A model generated the notes under the pieces. The model saw only the letters and a list, made by a program, of their open reading frames with translations. It had not been told where the DNA came from and did no database searches. A stretch of 64,000 nt of DNA, from assembly GCF_000803645.1 (NCBI RefSeq), contig NZ_CP009122.1:3758501-3822500 (forward strand). The letters are read 5' to 3'. The stretch is from Sphingopyxis fribergensis (lineage in GTDB: Bacteria; Pseudomonadota; Alphaproteobacteria; Sphingomonadales; Sphingomonadaceae). Shown here piece by piece: positions 8,789-16,905 of this stretch. Numbering within the stretch: position 1 is the stretch's first letter; every line of letters begins with the position of its first letter. The position numbers and the translations under genes were made by a program.

Positions 8789-9026
8789 AAAAAGGCTCCC
8801 TTCGAATGGCGGGAGAATTGCGCATCTCTCAGTCGTCGATAGCCACAGACAGGTTCAACGATCGGCAAGATATAGCAAGAAATGCGCCCCAACCCCACCC
8901 TTTGCATGCGGCGCTCGTTGCTCGCTTAACTTCGGCCGCGTCTCGATAGCTTAACTTACATTAGCATGGGAACGATGCGGCGAAAGGAGCGCCGCAGGAC
9001 ACAAGCCGCCGGAGGAATCGCAATGT

Positions 9027-9040
9027 AATGTTGTAACGTT
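9027..9040. promoter_or_regulatory. Candidate Zur box upstream of the merC-like gene
   Basis: AATGTTGTAACGTT is an imperfect palindrome with the core GTT-NN-AAC, embedded in TGTAATGTTGTAACGTTTG. It resembles AT-rich Fur/Zur operators with GTTATAAC cores. It sits about 50 nt before the MerC-family gene, which is followed by a Zur-like regulator. The remainder of the ~300-nt gap (8789-9090) holds no convincing ORF. Confidence 0.45.
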
Positions 9041-9090
9041 TGTCATGATATGCCATATCCCAGTTCGCAATTGCACCAATGGAGAATCGG

Positions 9091-9546
9091 GTGACCCACG
9101 TCGCCAGCCAAGCCCCTGTTCTGACGCGCCATGCCCCTTACTTGAAGAGGTGGGTCGCGGTGGTTCGGGCTGCGCGCGATTCGCGGCCGCTGACCGCCCT
9201 CAGCGGCGACCAACTGGCGATGGGCCTGTCGGGACTCTGTCTCGTCCACTGCCTCGCAACGACGATCTTTTTCGCCTCGATCGCCTCGGTCGGCGGAGTG
9301 TTCCTCGAAAATCACCTGTTCCACGAAATCGGTCTGATCGTCGCGATCGGCTTTGCGCTGATCACACTCGTCTCGGGCGTTCTCAGCCATGGCTATATGA
9401 TGCCCTTTGCGGTCGGCAGCTTCGGGCTCGGCATGATGGCGGGCGCGCTGTCGCGGCCGCACGACGGCAGCGAAGTGATCGCGACGATGATCGGCGTCGC
9501 GGTCGTCGCGCTCGGCCACGACCTCAACCGCCGCGCGCGGCACTGA
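9091..9546 (+). CDS. MerC-domain inner-membrane protein
   Basis: About 151 aa with four predicted membrane segments. The first contains LCLVHCLAT, the paired cysteines typical of MerC-family metal transporters. The following segments are LIVAIGFALITLVSGVL, FAVGSFGLGMMAGAL and IATMIGVAVVALGH. I prefer the GTG at 9091 because GGAG lies six bases before it; an ATG at 9079 in the same frame has no ribosome binding site. There are no other mer genes. With the downstream Zur-like gene and the candidate box upstream, a role in zinc or other metal handling is more likely than mercury resistance. Confidence 0.8.
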   Translation: MTHVASQAPVLTRHAPYLKRWVAVVRAARDSRPLTALSGDQLAMGLSGLCLVHCLATTIFFASIASVGGVFLENHLFHEIGLIVAIGFALITLVSGVLSHGYMMPFAVGSFGLGMMAGALSRPHDGSEVIATMIGVAVVALGHDLNRRARH

Positions 9547-9646
9547 TCGCACCGCATCGGAGATGTCCGCAACTTGCGGGCGCTTCGCAAACAGCCTACA
9601 TTACGTCCTAGTTAGCGCGGGATTTCCCACGCCTGAGGAAACGCCA

Positions 9647-10111
9647 ATGGGCAAGCATGATCATCCGCACGTCGAGGCCAGCGGCGCCTCGCTCGCCAAG
9701 GCGGCGCAAACCGCGCTCGAGGGAGCGGGCGAAGCGTGGACCGACATGCGCGCGGAGATTTTCGACGCGGTCGCCGCGATCGGCAAACCAGCGAGCGCCT
9801 ATGAAATCGCCGACATTGTGTCGCAAAAGCGCGGCAAGCGCGTCGCGCCGAACAGCGTCTACCGCATCCTCGACCTGTTCGTTGCCAACAACCTCGTCCG
9901 CCGCGTCGAGAGCGCGAACGCCTTTGTCGCGAACAGCCATCCCGGCTGCTTGCACGACTGCATCTTCCTGATTTGCGACACGTGCGGCAGCGCGGTGCAT
10001 GTCGATAACGACAAGATTTCGGGCGGCGTCCGCGCCGCCGCCGAGGCGACGGGCTTCGCCGCCGAGCGCCCGGTGATCGAGGTGCGCGGCAAATGCGCCG
10101 AGTGCCAATAA
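9647..10111 (+). CDS. zur: Fur family regulator, probably Zur
   Basis: The protein is 154 aa from the ATG at 9647, preceded by TGAGGAA. An earlier start at 9563 would add 28 unlikely residues. It has the Fur winged helix (PASAYEIADIVSQKRGKRVAPNSVYRILDLFV) and the metal/dimerisation domain with CLHDCIFLICDTCGSAVHVD and C-terminal CAEC, giving two CxxC pairs for structural zinc. The short His-containing N-terminus and sequence style fit Zur more than Fur, but assignment among Fur paralogues is inferred. It lies 100 nt after the MerC-like gene in the same direction. Confidence 0.85.
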   Translation: MGKHDHPHVEASGASLAKAAQTALEGAGEAWTDMRAEIFDAVAAIGKPASAYEIADIVSQKRGKRVAPNSVYRILDLFVANNLVRRVESANAFVANSHPGCLHDCIFLICDTCGSAVHVDNDKISGGVRAAAEATGFAAERPVIEVRGKCAECQ

Positions 10112-10142
10112 GGTGAGCGGGCGCGCTCCACCGGACGGTTAG

Positions 10143-10982
10143 ATGCCGATCGGGGGGCTCCAGCATTGGATCGAAGCGCAGCGGACGCGCCCGGCTGCGC
10201 CCACGCGCGCGTGGGTCTGGACGCTGGCGTTCGGTATCGCGACTCTGCTCTTCGGCCTGCATCTGGGTCATGTCTTCCCGCAAACCGGCCATGACATCGC
10301 ACCTGGCTACGGCGCGCCCGTCCTCGCGTTCGAATTCGCCGGCAGTCAAGCCGATCTCGAGGCGATCTTCGGCTTCTATACCGACCCGGAGCAGGTCACG
10401 CGTCTCGCCGCGATGCGGACAGGCAACGAGCGCGACTATCTCTACATGCTACTCTATGCGGGCTTTCTCGTCAGCGGCTGCGTCGCACTCTGGCGCGAGC
10501 TTCGCCTGCGCGCGCTCCTCGTCGCAGCGGTGTTGCCGGTCGCCGCGGCGCTCTGCGACGCGTGGGAGAATAGCCTGCTCTTCGACATCCAGGCCGCCTT
10601 CACACTCGGCGACTATTCGCCCGCGATGGCCAGCCTGCCCTATCCCGTCGCCGCCAAATTCCTGCTGCTCGCCGCGACCAATGTCATGATCGGCGCCGCG
10701 GCAACGCAGATGGGACGCTGGTGGGCGCTGTTCGGCACCATCGCGATCCTCGCCGCGATCCCGACGGTGATGGCGATCATCACCCCCGCCGCCTTCGCAT
10801 GGGCGCTGATCCCGTCGGCAGCCGGCGGCTGGCTCCTCCTCTTCGCGCTCGCCGCGGCAGGGTGCTGGCGCGCGCGGTTCGGCGGCCGGCCGCTCGTCGA
10901 TTTCGATACCTCGGCGCCCGAACGGGGCGAGCCGCCCGCCCCCGAACCCACGCGCCCGGTGTTCGGCCGCCGCCGGAGCTGA
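10143..10982 (+). CDS. Hypothetical multi-spanning membrane protein
   Basis: The 279-aa product has six to seven hydrophobic segments, beginning with VWTLAFGIATLLFGLHLGHV and including YLYMLLYAGFLVSGCVAL, LLVAAVLPVAAAL, FLLLAATNVMIGAAA and a long C-terminal pair. The tail (RPLVDFDTS...) is hydrophilic and Pro-rich. I do not recognise a family. It starts 31 nt after the Zur-like gene and may belong to that unit. It shows no metal-binding pattern that would tie it to zinc. Confidence 0.75.
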   Translation: MPIGGLQHWIEAQRTRPAAPTRAWVWTLAFGIATLLFGLHLGHVFPQTGHDIAPGYGAPVLAFEFAGSQADLEAIFGFYTDPEQVTRLAAMRTGNERDYLYMLLYAGFLVSGCVALWRELRLRALLVAAVLPVAAALCDAWENSLLFDIQAAFTLGDYSPAMASLPYPVAAKFLLLAATNVMIGAAATQMGRWWALFGTIAILAAIPTVMAIITPAAFAWALIPSAAGGWLLLFALAAAGCWRARFGGRPLVDFDTSAPERGEPPAPEPTRPVFGRRRS

Positions 10983-11050
10983 CCCCTTTTCACTCCGGCC
11001 GCCGGGGTCTAGGGAGGCCGCGAATCCCCAAAAAGGGCGAAAGGCTGCAC

Positions 11051-12574
11051 ATGAACACCGTGATCATCCGCGAAGACGATCTGATTGAGACGATCGCCGA
11101 CGCGCTCCAGTACATCAGCTATTTCCATCCGATGGACTATATCCGCGCGCTCGGCGCCGCCTATGAACGCGAAGTCTCGCCCGCCGCGAAGGACGCGATG
11201 GCGCAGATACTCTCGAACAGCCGCATGTGCGCCGAGGGGCACCGCCCGATCTGCCAGGACACGGGCATTGTCACCGTCTTCATCAAATGGGGCATGGACT
11301 GCCGCCTCGACAGCCCGCGCAGCCTGCAACAGGTCGTCGACGAGGGCGTGCGCAAAGCCTATCTCCACCCCGACAACAAGCTCCGCGCCTCGATCCTTGC
11401 CGATCCGGCATTCAGCCGCGTGAACACCAAAGACAACACCCCGTCGGTGCTCAATGTCGAGATGGTCCCCGGCGCGAAGGTTCATATCGACGTCGCCGCG
11501 AAGGGCGGCGGCAGCGAGAATAAGTCGAAATTCAAGATGATGAACCCGTCCGACAGCATCGTCGACTGGGTGCTCGAAATGGTGCCGCAGATGGGCGCGG
11601 GCTGGTGTCCGCCGGGCATGCTCGGCATCGGCATCGGCGGCACCGCCGAAAAGGCGATGCTGCTGGCGAAACAATCGCTAATGGACCCGATCGACATGAC
11701 CGAACTGCTCGCGCGCGGGCCGTCGTCGCCGACCGAGGAACTGCGCATCGAGCTTTATGAAAAGGTCAATGCGCTCGGCATCGGCGCGCAGGGGCTCGGC
11801 GGCCTCGCGACCGTGCTCGACGTCAAGATCGCCGACTGGCCGACCCACGCGGCGTCGAAACCCGTCGCGATGATCCCGAACTGCGCCGCAACGCGCCACG
11901 CGCATGTAACGCTAGACGGCAGCGGCCCCGCCTATCTCGAACCGCCGGTCCTCGCCGATTATCCGCAAATCGACTGGCAGCCCGATCAGGCGGCGATCCG
12001 CGTCGACCTCGATACGCTGACCCCTGAAGTGGTGGCGAGCTGGAAGCAGGGCGACCGCCTACTGCTCAACGGCAAGATGCTCACCGGCCGCGACGCCGCC
12101 CACAAGCGCATCGCCGAGATGCTCGCAAAAGGCGAAGAGCTGCCGGTCAGCTTCCGCGACCGCGTCATCTACTACGTAGGCCCGGTCGATCCGGTCGGCG
12201 AGGAAATCGTCGGCCCCGCGGGCCCGACGACCGCGACGCGCATGGACAAGTTCATGGACATGATGCTGGACCAGGGCCTGCTCGCCTGCGTCGGCAAGGC
12301 CGAACGCGGCCCCGCCGCGACGCAGGCGATCGCCAAGCACAAGAGCGCCTATCTGATGGCGGTCGGCGGCGCGGCGTACCTCGTGGCGCGTGCGATCAAG
12401 GGCAGCCAGGTCGTGGGCTTCGCCGACCTCGGCATGGAGGCGATCTACGAGTTCGAGGTCCAGGACTTCCCCGTCACCGTCGCGGTCGACAGCGAGGGCC
12501 AGAATGTCCACGTCAACGCGCCGATGCTGTGGCAAAAGCGGATCAAGGACGAGGGGTTGCTGGAGAAGGCGTGA
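11051..12574 (+). CDS. fumA: Fumarate hydratase class I (iron-sulfur)
   Basis: The enzyme interconverts fumarate and malate in the TCA cycle. At 507 aa it is the single-chain class I type, not the heat-stable FumC. The cysteines expected to bind the [4Fe-4S] cluster are in HRPICQDTGIV, IPNCAATRH and LACVGKAERGP. The large N-terminal domain and C-terminal swivelling domain (IYYVGPVDPVGEEIVGPAGPTT) are both present. The frame is open further upstream, but the ATG at 11051 is the conserved-looking start. The following gene starts one base after its stop, implying co-transcription. Confidence 0.94.
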   Translation: MNTVIIREDDLIETIADALQYISYFHPMDYIRALGAAYEREVSPAAKDAMAQILSNSRMCAEGHRPICQDTGIVTVFIKWGMDCRLDSPRSLQQVVDEGVRKAYLHPDNKLRASILADPAFSRVNTKDNTPSVLNVEMVPGAKVHIDVAAKGGGSENKSKFKMMNPSDSIVDWVLEMVPQMGAGWCPPGMLGIGIGGTAEKAMLLAKQSLMDPIDMTELLARGPSSPTEELRIELYEKVNALGIGAQGLGGLATVLDVKIADWPTHAASKPVAMIPNCAATRHAHVTLDGSGPAYLEPPVLADYPQIDWQPDQAAIRVDLDTLTPEVVASWKQGDRLLLNGKMLTGRDAAHKRIAEMLAKGEELPVSFRDRVIYYVGPVDPVGEEIVGPAGPTTATRMDKFMDMMLDQGLLACVGKAERGPAATQAIAKHKSAYLMAVGGAAYLVARAIKGSQVVGFADLGMEAIYEFEVQDFPVTVAVDSEGQNVHVNAPMLWQKRIKDEGLLEKA

Positions 12575-12575
12575 G

Positions 12576-13067
12576 ATGGCCTTCCGCCCTCTCGGGTTTG
12601 GCTTTGAACTAAAGACGCCGCTCGGTTTTGCCGAGAGCAAGAGCCGGATTCGGGAATGCAAACAGCGCTGGTATGATCCGTCCGATGGTCCGCGCGGCTT
12701 TGTCCTTGGTCGCTTCATTTGGTTGTGGAACAGCATGGTGAATAGCCAAGGGCCAATGCTGATCGGCTGGATACATGATGACGGGATGGGTTGCCGGATC
12801 GCCGGTCGGTCTGGTTCCGACATCAATGGTATGCTCTATCTGACCCTCGTGGGAGTATTACTCCCGGTGATCGCTGTGGGATTGTTCCGTGATGGCCAAA
12901 TGGGCCTGTCCGGCGCCATCATGCTAGCCCTGTGCGCCGCCGCTCTGATTTTGCTACTGTGGAACGCAAGCAAGGAACGGCGCGCAGGATTGGCTTTGGC
13001 TGATTTTCTTGGGCTAACGCTTGGCAGCAATGCGCGGCATGAGTTCGACGGTCCTCCAGACTCGTAA
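12576..13067 (+). CDS. Hypothetical two-TM protein with atypical base composition
   Basis: The 163-aa product begins with a soluble Arg/Trp-rich N-terminus (PLGFGFELKTPLGFAESKSRIRE) and ends with two membrane segments (MLYLTLVGVLLPVIAVGLF and GAIMLALCAAALILLLW) and a hydrophilic tail. Its start is one nucleotide after the fumarase stop. The codon use is visibly less GC-biased than its neighbours. I recognise no family. It may be a recently acquired or lineage-specific gene. Confidence 0.65.
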   Translation: MAFRPLGFGFELKTPLGFAESKSRIRECKQRWYDPSDGPRGFVLGRFIWLWNSMVNSQGPMLIGWIHDDGMGCRIAGRSGSDINGMLYLTLVGVLLPVIAVGLFRDGQMGLSGAIMLALCAAALILLLWNASKERRAGLALADFLGLTLGSNARHEFDGPPDS

Positions 13068-13145
13068 CGGTAAGTCCCCGCCACGGCCTTGCGTTTCCCT
13101 GCCGATCCGGCACATTGCTTCGCATACGAAGCAGGCAGGGGGCGC

Positions 13146-14684
13146 ATGATGGATTTCCGTAACGTCGACAAACTGAACCGCCGCGACATGATTCGCGGCA
13201 CCGCGATGCTGGGTGCAGGCGCCGCCTTCATGCAGCCGCTCCCGCTCTGGGCGCAGTCGGGCACGATGACGGATATCCGCAAGGCGGCCGAGGCGGGCAA
13301 GGACGCCTCGATCAAGCGCATCCGCGACTGGATCGCGCTCCCATCGATCGCCGCCGAGAACCGCAGCATGGCAGAGGGCGCGGCCTATATGGCCGAGCTC
13401 GCAAAGGATGCGGGCTTCACCAATGTCGAGATCGTGCCGACCGACGGCCACCCCGGCGTGTTCGGAACGATCGACGTCGGCGCGCCGCGCACGCTCGGCA
13501 TCTATTTCATGTATGACGTCAAGCAGTTCGACCCCGCCGAATGGTCGTCGCCGCCGCTCGAGGGCCAGATGGTCGAGCGCCCCGGTTTCGGGCAGGCGAT
13601 CATGGGCCGCGGCGCGGTGAACCAGAAGGGCCCCGAGGCGACCTTCCTCGCCGCGCTCCACGCGATCCGCGCCGCCGGGCGCAAGCTGCCCGTCAATATC
13701 GTGCTCGTCTGTGAGGGCGAGGAGGAGATCGGCTCACCGCACTTCCGCCAGATCGCGACCAAACCCAACATCCTCGCCGCGCTCAAGAAATGCGAAGGCA
13801 TTTTCATCCCCTTCGCCTCGCAGGGGAAGACCGGCAACGTCACGGTCAATCTGGGGTCGAAAGGCATCATCGAGCTCGAACTTATCGCGAGCGGCGAGAA
13901 ATGGGGCCGCGGGCCGAAGGGCGACGTGCATTCGAGCCTGAAGGCCATGGTCGATTCGCCGGCGTGGCGGCTGGTGCAGGCACTGCAAACGCTCGTCACG
14001 CCGGATGGTAACAAGCCCGCGATCGAAGGCTGGTACGAAAATGTCCGCCCGCTGACCGACCGCGAAAAATCGCTGATCCGCGAGGCCGCGAAAGCGGGCG
14101 ACGAAGCCGCGCAGAAACAGGCGCTCGGCATCACCCACTGGATCGACAATCTCTCCTACCCCGACGCGCTCACGCGCCTCGCGCAGGAACCCACGGTCAA
14201 TATCGAAGGACTCGTCGCGGGCTATACCGGCCCCGGCGGCAAGACGGTGCTGCCCGGCAAGGCGGTCGCCAAGCTCGACCTTCGCCTCGTCCCCAACCAG
14301 ACGCGCGCCGAGGCCGAGAAGAAACTCCGCGCGCATCTCGACAAGCATGGCTTCACCGATGTCGAGGTCAATGTATCGGGCGGCTATGACCCGACCGAGG
14401 TCGCCGAGGACAGCCGCCTCGTCCGCTCCGAACTCGCGACCTACAAAAAGCTCGGCGTCGTGACGAGCATCAATCCGCGCATGGCGGGAAGCTGGCCGGG
14501 CGCGACCTTCACCGCCCCGCCGGTATCGATCCCCGCGGCGCATTTCGGCATCGGCCACGGATCGGGAGCGCACGCTCCCGACGAATATTTCCTCATCGAT
14601 TCGACCAATCCCAAGGTCGCCGGGCTGGTCGATGCGACGATGGGTTTCGCCGAATTCCTCTACGTGCTGGCGGCGATCAAATAG
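13146..14684 (+). CDS. M20-family peptidase-like protein, Tat-type signal, altered metal site
   Basis: The 512-aa protein starts with a twin-arginine-like signal (LNRRDMIRGTAMLGAGAAF), so it is probably exported folded. The domain order is that of M20 dipeptidases, a catalytic domain interrupted by a dimerisation domain (~210-400). The metal ligands differ from canonical: where HxD is expected the sequence is FMYDVKQFD (Met122, Asp124), and where the bridging Asp is expected it has GRGAVNQKGP (Asn159). The catalytic Glu pair (EGEEEIGS) and the late GHGSGAHAPDE remain. It may bind a changed metal set or be a divergent subfamily. The start at 13146 follows a GGGGG stretch. Confidence 0.8.
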   Translation: MMDFRNVDKLNRRDMIRGTAMLGAGAAFMQPLPLWAQSGTMTDIRKAAEAGKDASIKRIRDWIALPSIAAENRSMAEGAAYMAELAKDAGFTNVEIVPTDGHPGVFGTIDVGAPRTLGIYFMYDVKQFDPAEWSSPPLEGQMVERPGFGQAIMGRGAVNQKGPEATFLAALHAIRAAGRKLPVNIVLVCEGEEEIGSPHFRQIATKPNILAALKKCEGIFIPFASQGKTGNVTVNLGSKGIIELELIASGEKWGRGPKGDVHSSLKAMVDSPAWRLVQALQTLVTPDGNKPAIEGWYENVRPLTDREKSLIREAAKAGDEAAQKQALGITHWIDNLSYPDALTRLAQEPTVNIEGLVAGYTGPGGKTVLPGKAVAKLDLRLVPNQTRAEAEKKLRAHLDKHGFTDVEVNVSGGYDPTEVAEDSRLVRSELATYKKLGVVTSINPRMAGSWPGATFTAPPVSIPAAHFGIGHGSGAHAPDEYFLIDSTNPKVAGLVDATMGFAEFLYVLAAIK

Positions 14685-14694
14685 GGAGGAGCAG

Positions 14695-15150
14695 ATGAGC
14701 GACCTTAACGGCGTCGCGCATGTCATCCTGACGGCGGGCGATTTCGCGCGCTCCACCGCCTTCTGGCGCGACATGATCGGCTATCTCGGGCTCAAGCTCG
14801 TGCTCGACAGCGAGCATATGCTCTATGGCGTCGGCGGGCGCACGGCGATCGGCATCCGCATCGGGAGCCCCGAAAATGTAGGCAAGCGTTTCGATCAGGG
14901 AGCGCCCGGCCTGCATCACGCGTGCTTCCGGATGCGCGACCGCGCCGCGGTCGATGCGGTGCACGCCTTCCTCGCGGCCCGCGACGATATTCATATCGTC
15001 CACGCGCCGGGGGAAGAACCTTGGGCGCCCGGCTATTATTCGGTACTGTTCGAGGACCCCGACGGCATCCGCATCGAGTTCAACCATGTCCCCGGCGCCG
15101 GCCTGCTGGCCGAAGGCGAGCAGATCGGCGGCGCCAACGCGTTCGACTAG
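14695..15150 (+). CDS. VOC (glyoxalase/bleomycin-resistance) family protein
   Basis: The 151-aa product has one vicinal-oxygen-chelate fold, two beta-alpha-beta modules, beginning GVAHVILTAGDFARSTAFWRDMIGYLGLKLV and ending with YYSVLFEDPDGIRIEFNHVPG. Candidate metal ligands are His in VAHV and HHACF and Glu in IRIEFNH. It is 10 nt behind the M20-like gene with a GGAG site before its ATG, so they form a unit. Substrate unknown. Its stop overlaps the stop of the convergent DUF481 gene. Confidence 0.85.
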   Translation: MSDLNGVAHVILTAGDFARSTAFWRDMIGYLGLKLVLDSEHMLYGVGGRTAIGIRIGSPENVGKRFDQGAPGLHHACFRMRDRAAVDAVHAFLAARDDIHIVHAPGEEPWAPGYYSVLFEDPDGIRIEFNHVPGAGLLAEGEQIGGANAFD

Positions 15151-16328
15151 AACCCGTACACCAGCGTAAACCGCGTCTGTGTGTCGACGCTTTCGATCCC
15201 CGGCGGCGGGCTGGTGTCGATCTGCGCCGAATAGGCGATGCGCGCCGACAATGCGCCGGTCAGCTTGGCGTTGAGCGCGGTCTGCGAACTGGTCGATCCA
15301 TTGGCCTCGCCGATGATCGTCGACGCGACCTGCGTCAGCCGCAAGGTTGGCGATATCTGCCAGCCGAAATCGACACCGGCGAGCGCGGTGAGCTCGGTAT
15401 CCTCTTCGCCGCTCACAAAATCGGTCTGGCGAAACGCCGGCCCGCCCTTCAGGCTCAGCGTCATTTTCTTGCTGTCGAAGACCTTGTAGCCAAGCCCGCC
15501 CGACAGGTTCCAGCGCGTGTCGTACCCAAGGATGCGGTCATGCTCCCAGCGCGCAAGACCAAAGGCGAAGGTCCGGTCGTTGATCCTGTATTGCGGCTCC
15601 AACTCGCCCAGATAACGTTCGACCGACGTCTTGCCGTTGGTACGCTGATAATCGGCCTGCGCGCGAAACTTGTGCGTCCAGTCGATCCCCTGGCGCGCGA
15701 GCGCGACACCGGCGCTAAAACCCACGGATTCGGTGTTGCCGCTGCTCTGCGACGCGCCGATCTGCCCCTCGCCTTTCCAATGTTGCCAGAATTTGGCCGC
15801 CGCCAGTCGCGCGCGCTCGGCCGCCGCCGCCTCGTCGCGCAGCCGCTTGCGTTCGGCGCGATAGGCGACGAGCCGTTCCTCGATCTCTTGCGCATTTTCG
15901 GGGTTGGTTTCCTTCGCGAGCTTGCCGACCGCCTCGACATCGGCATCCTTGGCGCTCGCAATCGCGGCGGCGAGCATATTGCCGATCGGGTCGGGCGGCG
16001 TCTCCGGCGGATGCTCGCTGCGATAATAAGCGAGGAGGGCGTCGATCTCGCCGACATTGCCCGGATTGGTCCGCCGCGCGAACCGCGCCACCGCCTCGAC
16101 ATCGTCATTGTCGCCGCTCGCAAAGGCGGCGTCGATCATCGCGCGCACCGCGATGGGCAGCTCGGGATCGAGCGGGACGAGCGCCGTGGGGATCGGATTG
16201 GCCAGCACCGGATCGACGAGCAAGGGATTCGGCTGGAGCGACTCTGCCGGATCCTGCGCTGCGTGCGCCGACGGAACGGCGAAAGCAAGCGGCAGGCAAA
16301 GCGCGGCCAGTCGGGGGAGGTTTGTCAA
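15147..16328 (-). CDS. DUF481-domain outer-membrane protein
   Basis: The 393-aa protein has a signal peptide (LAALCLPLAFAVPSAHA), an Ala/Glu-rich linker (~30-170) that could form a coiled coil or periplasmic extension, then a DUF481 beta-barrel (KGEGQIGASQSSGNTESVGFSAGVAL ... TRFTLVYGF, ending in Phe as outer-membrane barrels do). The start is TTG at 16328, supported by AAGGA eight bases upstream. Family members (YdiY-like) are salt-responsive outer-membrane proteins of unknown activity. Confidence 0.85.
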   Translation of the reverse strand: MTNLPRLAALCLPLAFAVPSAHAAQDPAESLQPNPLLVDPVLANPIPTALVPLDPELPIAVRAMIDAAFASGDNDDVEAVARFARRTNPGNVGEIDALLAYYRSEHPPETPPDPIGNMLAAAIASAKDADVEAVGKLAKETNPENAQEIEERLVAYRAERKRLRDEAAAAERARLAAAKFWQHWKGEGQIGASQSSGNTESVGFSAGVALARQGIDWTHKFRAQADYQRTNGKTSVERYLGELEPQYRINDRTFAFGLARWEHDRILGYDTRWNLSGGLGYKVFDSKKMTLSLKGGPAFRQTDFVSGEEDTELTALAGVDFGWQISPTLRLTQVASTIIGEANGSTSSQTALNAKLTGALSARIAYSAQIDTSPPPGIESVDTQTRFTLVYGF

Positions 16329-16460
16329 CGAAGACGTCCTTCTCTGGGGGCAGGAGCCGGGTTCGTTCGATCGGTCGCGCGGGGCCGGTGCGCTAGCGGT
16401 GCGCCCCTATAACCCGAAAGTCGCTGGCATTTCCACCCCACCTGCCCCATCTGCAAACCT

Positions 16461-16736
16461 ATGCTGATTGCCATCATCGCCATATTCTGCGCCGGGATAG
16501 GCAATTTCGCGATGCACCGCGCCTTCATGGAAAGCGACGACCCGCTGATCCAGCAAATGGTCAAACCGCTCGCGGAGAAGGTCGGACCGAACATCACCTA
16601 TGCCTTCGAATTCCTGCTGCTCGTCGGCGCGATGGCGATCGCGACGCGAAACTGGTTCACCGCGCTGATGCTCTATGGCCTCTACACCATCTTCAACGCG
16701 ATCGCGTTCAGCTGGATCATGCAAAGGCCGCGTTGA
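16461..16736 (+). CDS. Small membrane protein, 91 aa
   Basis: Three hydrophobic segments are visible: LIAIIAIFCAGIGNFAM (1-20), YAFEFLLLVGAMAIA (~48-62) and FTALMLYGLYTIFNAIAFSWI (~66-87). The family is common in sphingomonads but I know no function. It stands alone between divergent and repeat-containing spacers. Confidence 0.75.
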   Translation: MLIAIIAIFCAGIGNFAMHRAFMESDDPLIQQMVKPLAEKVGPNITYAFEFLLLVGAMAIATRNWFTALMLYGLYTIFNAIAFSWIMQRPR

Positions 16737-16781
16737 GCCGTGTGGCAAGATTCGACCAGAAGTTGCCGTTCTACTTCTTGC

Positions 16782-16857
16782 TTCGTCATCCCCGCGAAAG
16801 CGGGGACCCAGCGTGCTGACGTCGCAACTGGGTTCCCGCTTTCGCGGGAATGACGAA
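16782..16857. repeat. Palindromic intergenic repeat (paired hairpins)
   Basis: Two GC-rich hairpins, CCCCGC-GAAA-GCGGGG and TTCCCGC-TTTC-GCGGGAA, are themselves arranged as an inverted repeat with outer arms beginning TTCGTCAT and ending ATGACGAA. The architecture resembles REP/BIME-like elements of alphaproteobacteria. It lies between the 91-aa membrane protein gene and the convergent MBL gene, where it could serve as a bidirectional terminator. Confidence 0.75.
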
Positions 16858-16860
16858 ATT

Positions 16861-16886
16861 GGGAATGGCCGTTTCCCACCCCAAAG
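16861..16886 (-). repeat. Interspersed motif, copy 1
   Basis: A short motif with core TGGCCGTTTCCCACCCCAAA follows directly after the paired-hairpin repeat. Similar sequences occur at 18821-18846 (reverse) and 53047-53070 (reverse). All three lie in intergenic DNA. Confidence 0.5.
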
Positions 16887-16905
16887 CCGGCATCGGCGCC
16901 GTGTC

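Noticed and set aside
8960..9026. 20-codon ORF between the Crp/Fnr gene and merC
   Set aside because: Arg-rich, no ribosome binding site of note and overlaps the candidate Zur box.
9091..9546. Mercury-resistance operon
   Set aside because: Only a MerC-like protein is present; merA, merT, merP and merR are absent, and the regulator next to it is Fur-like.
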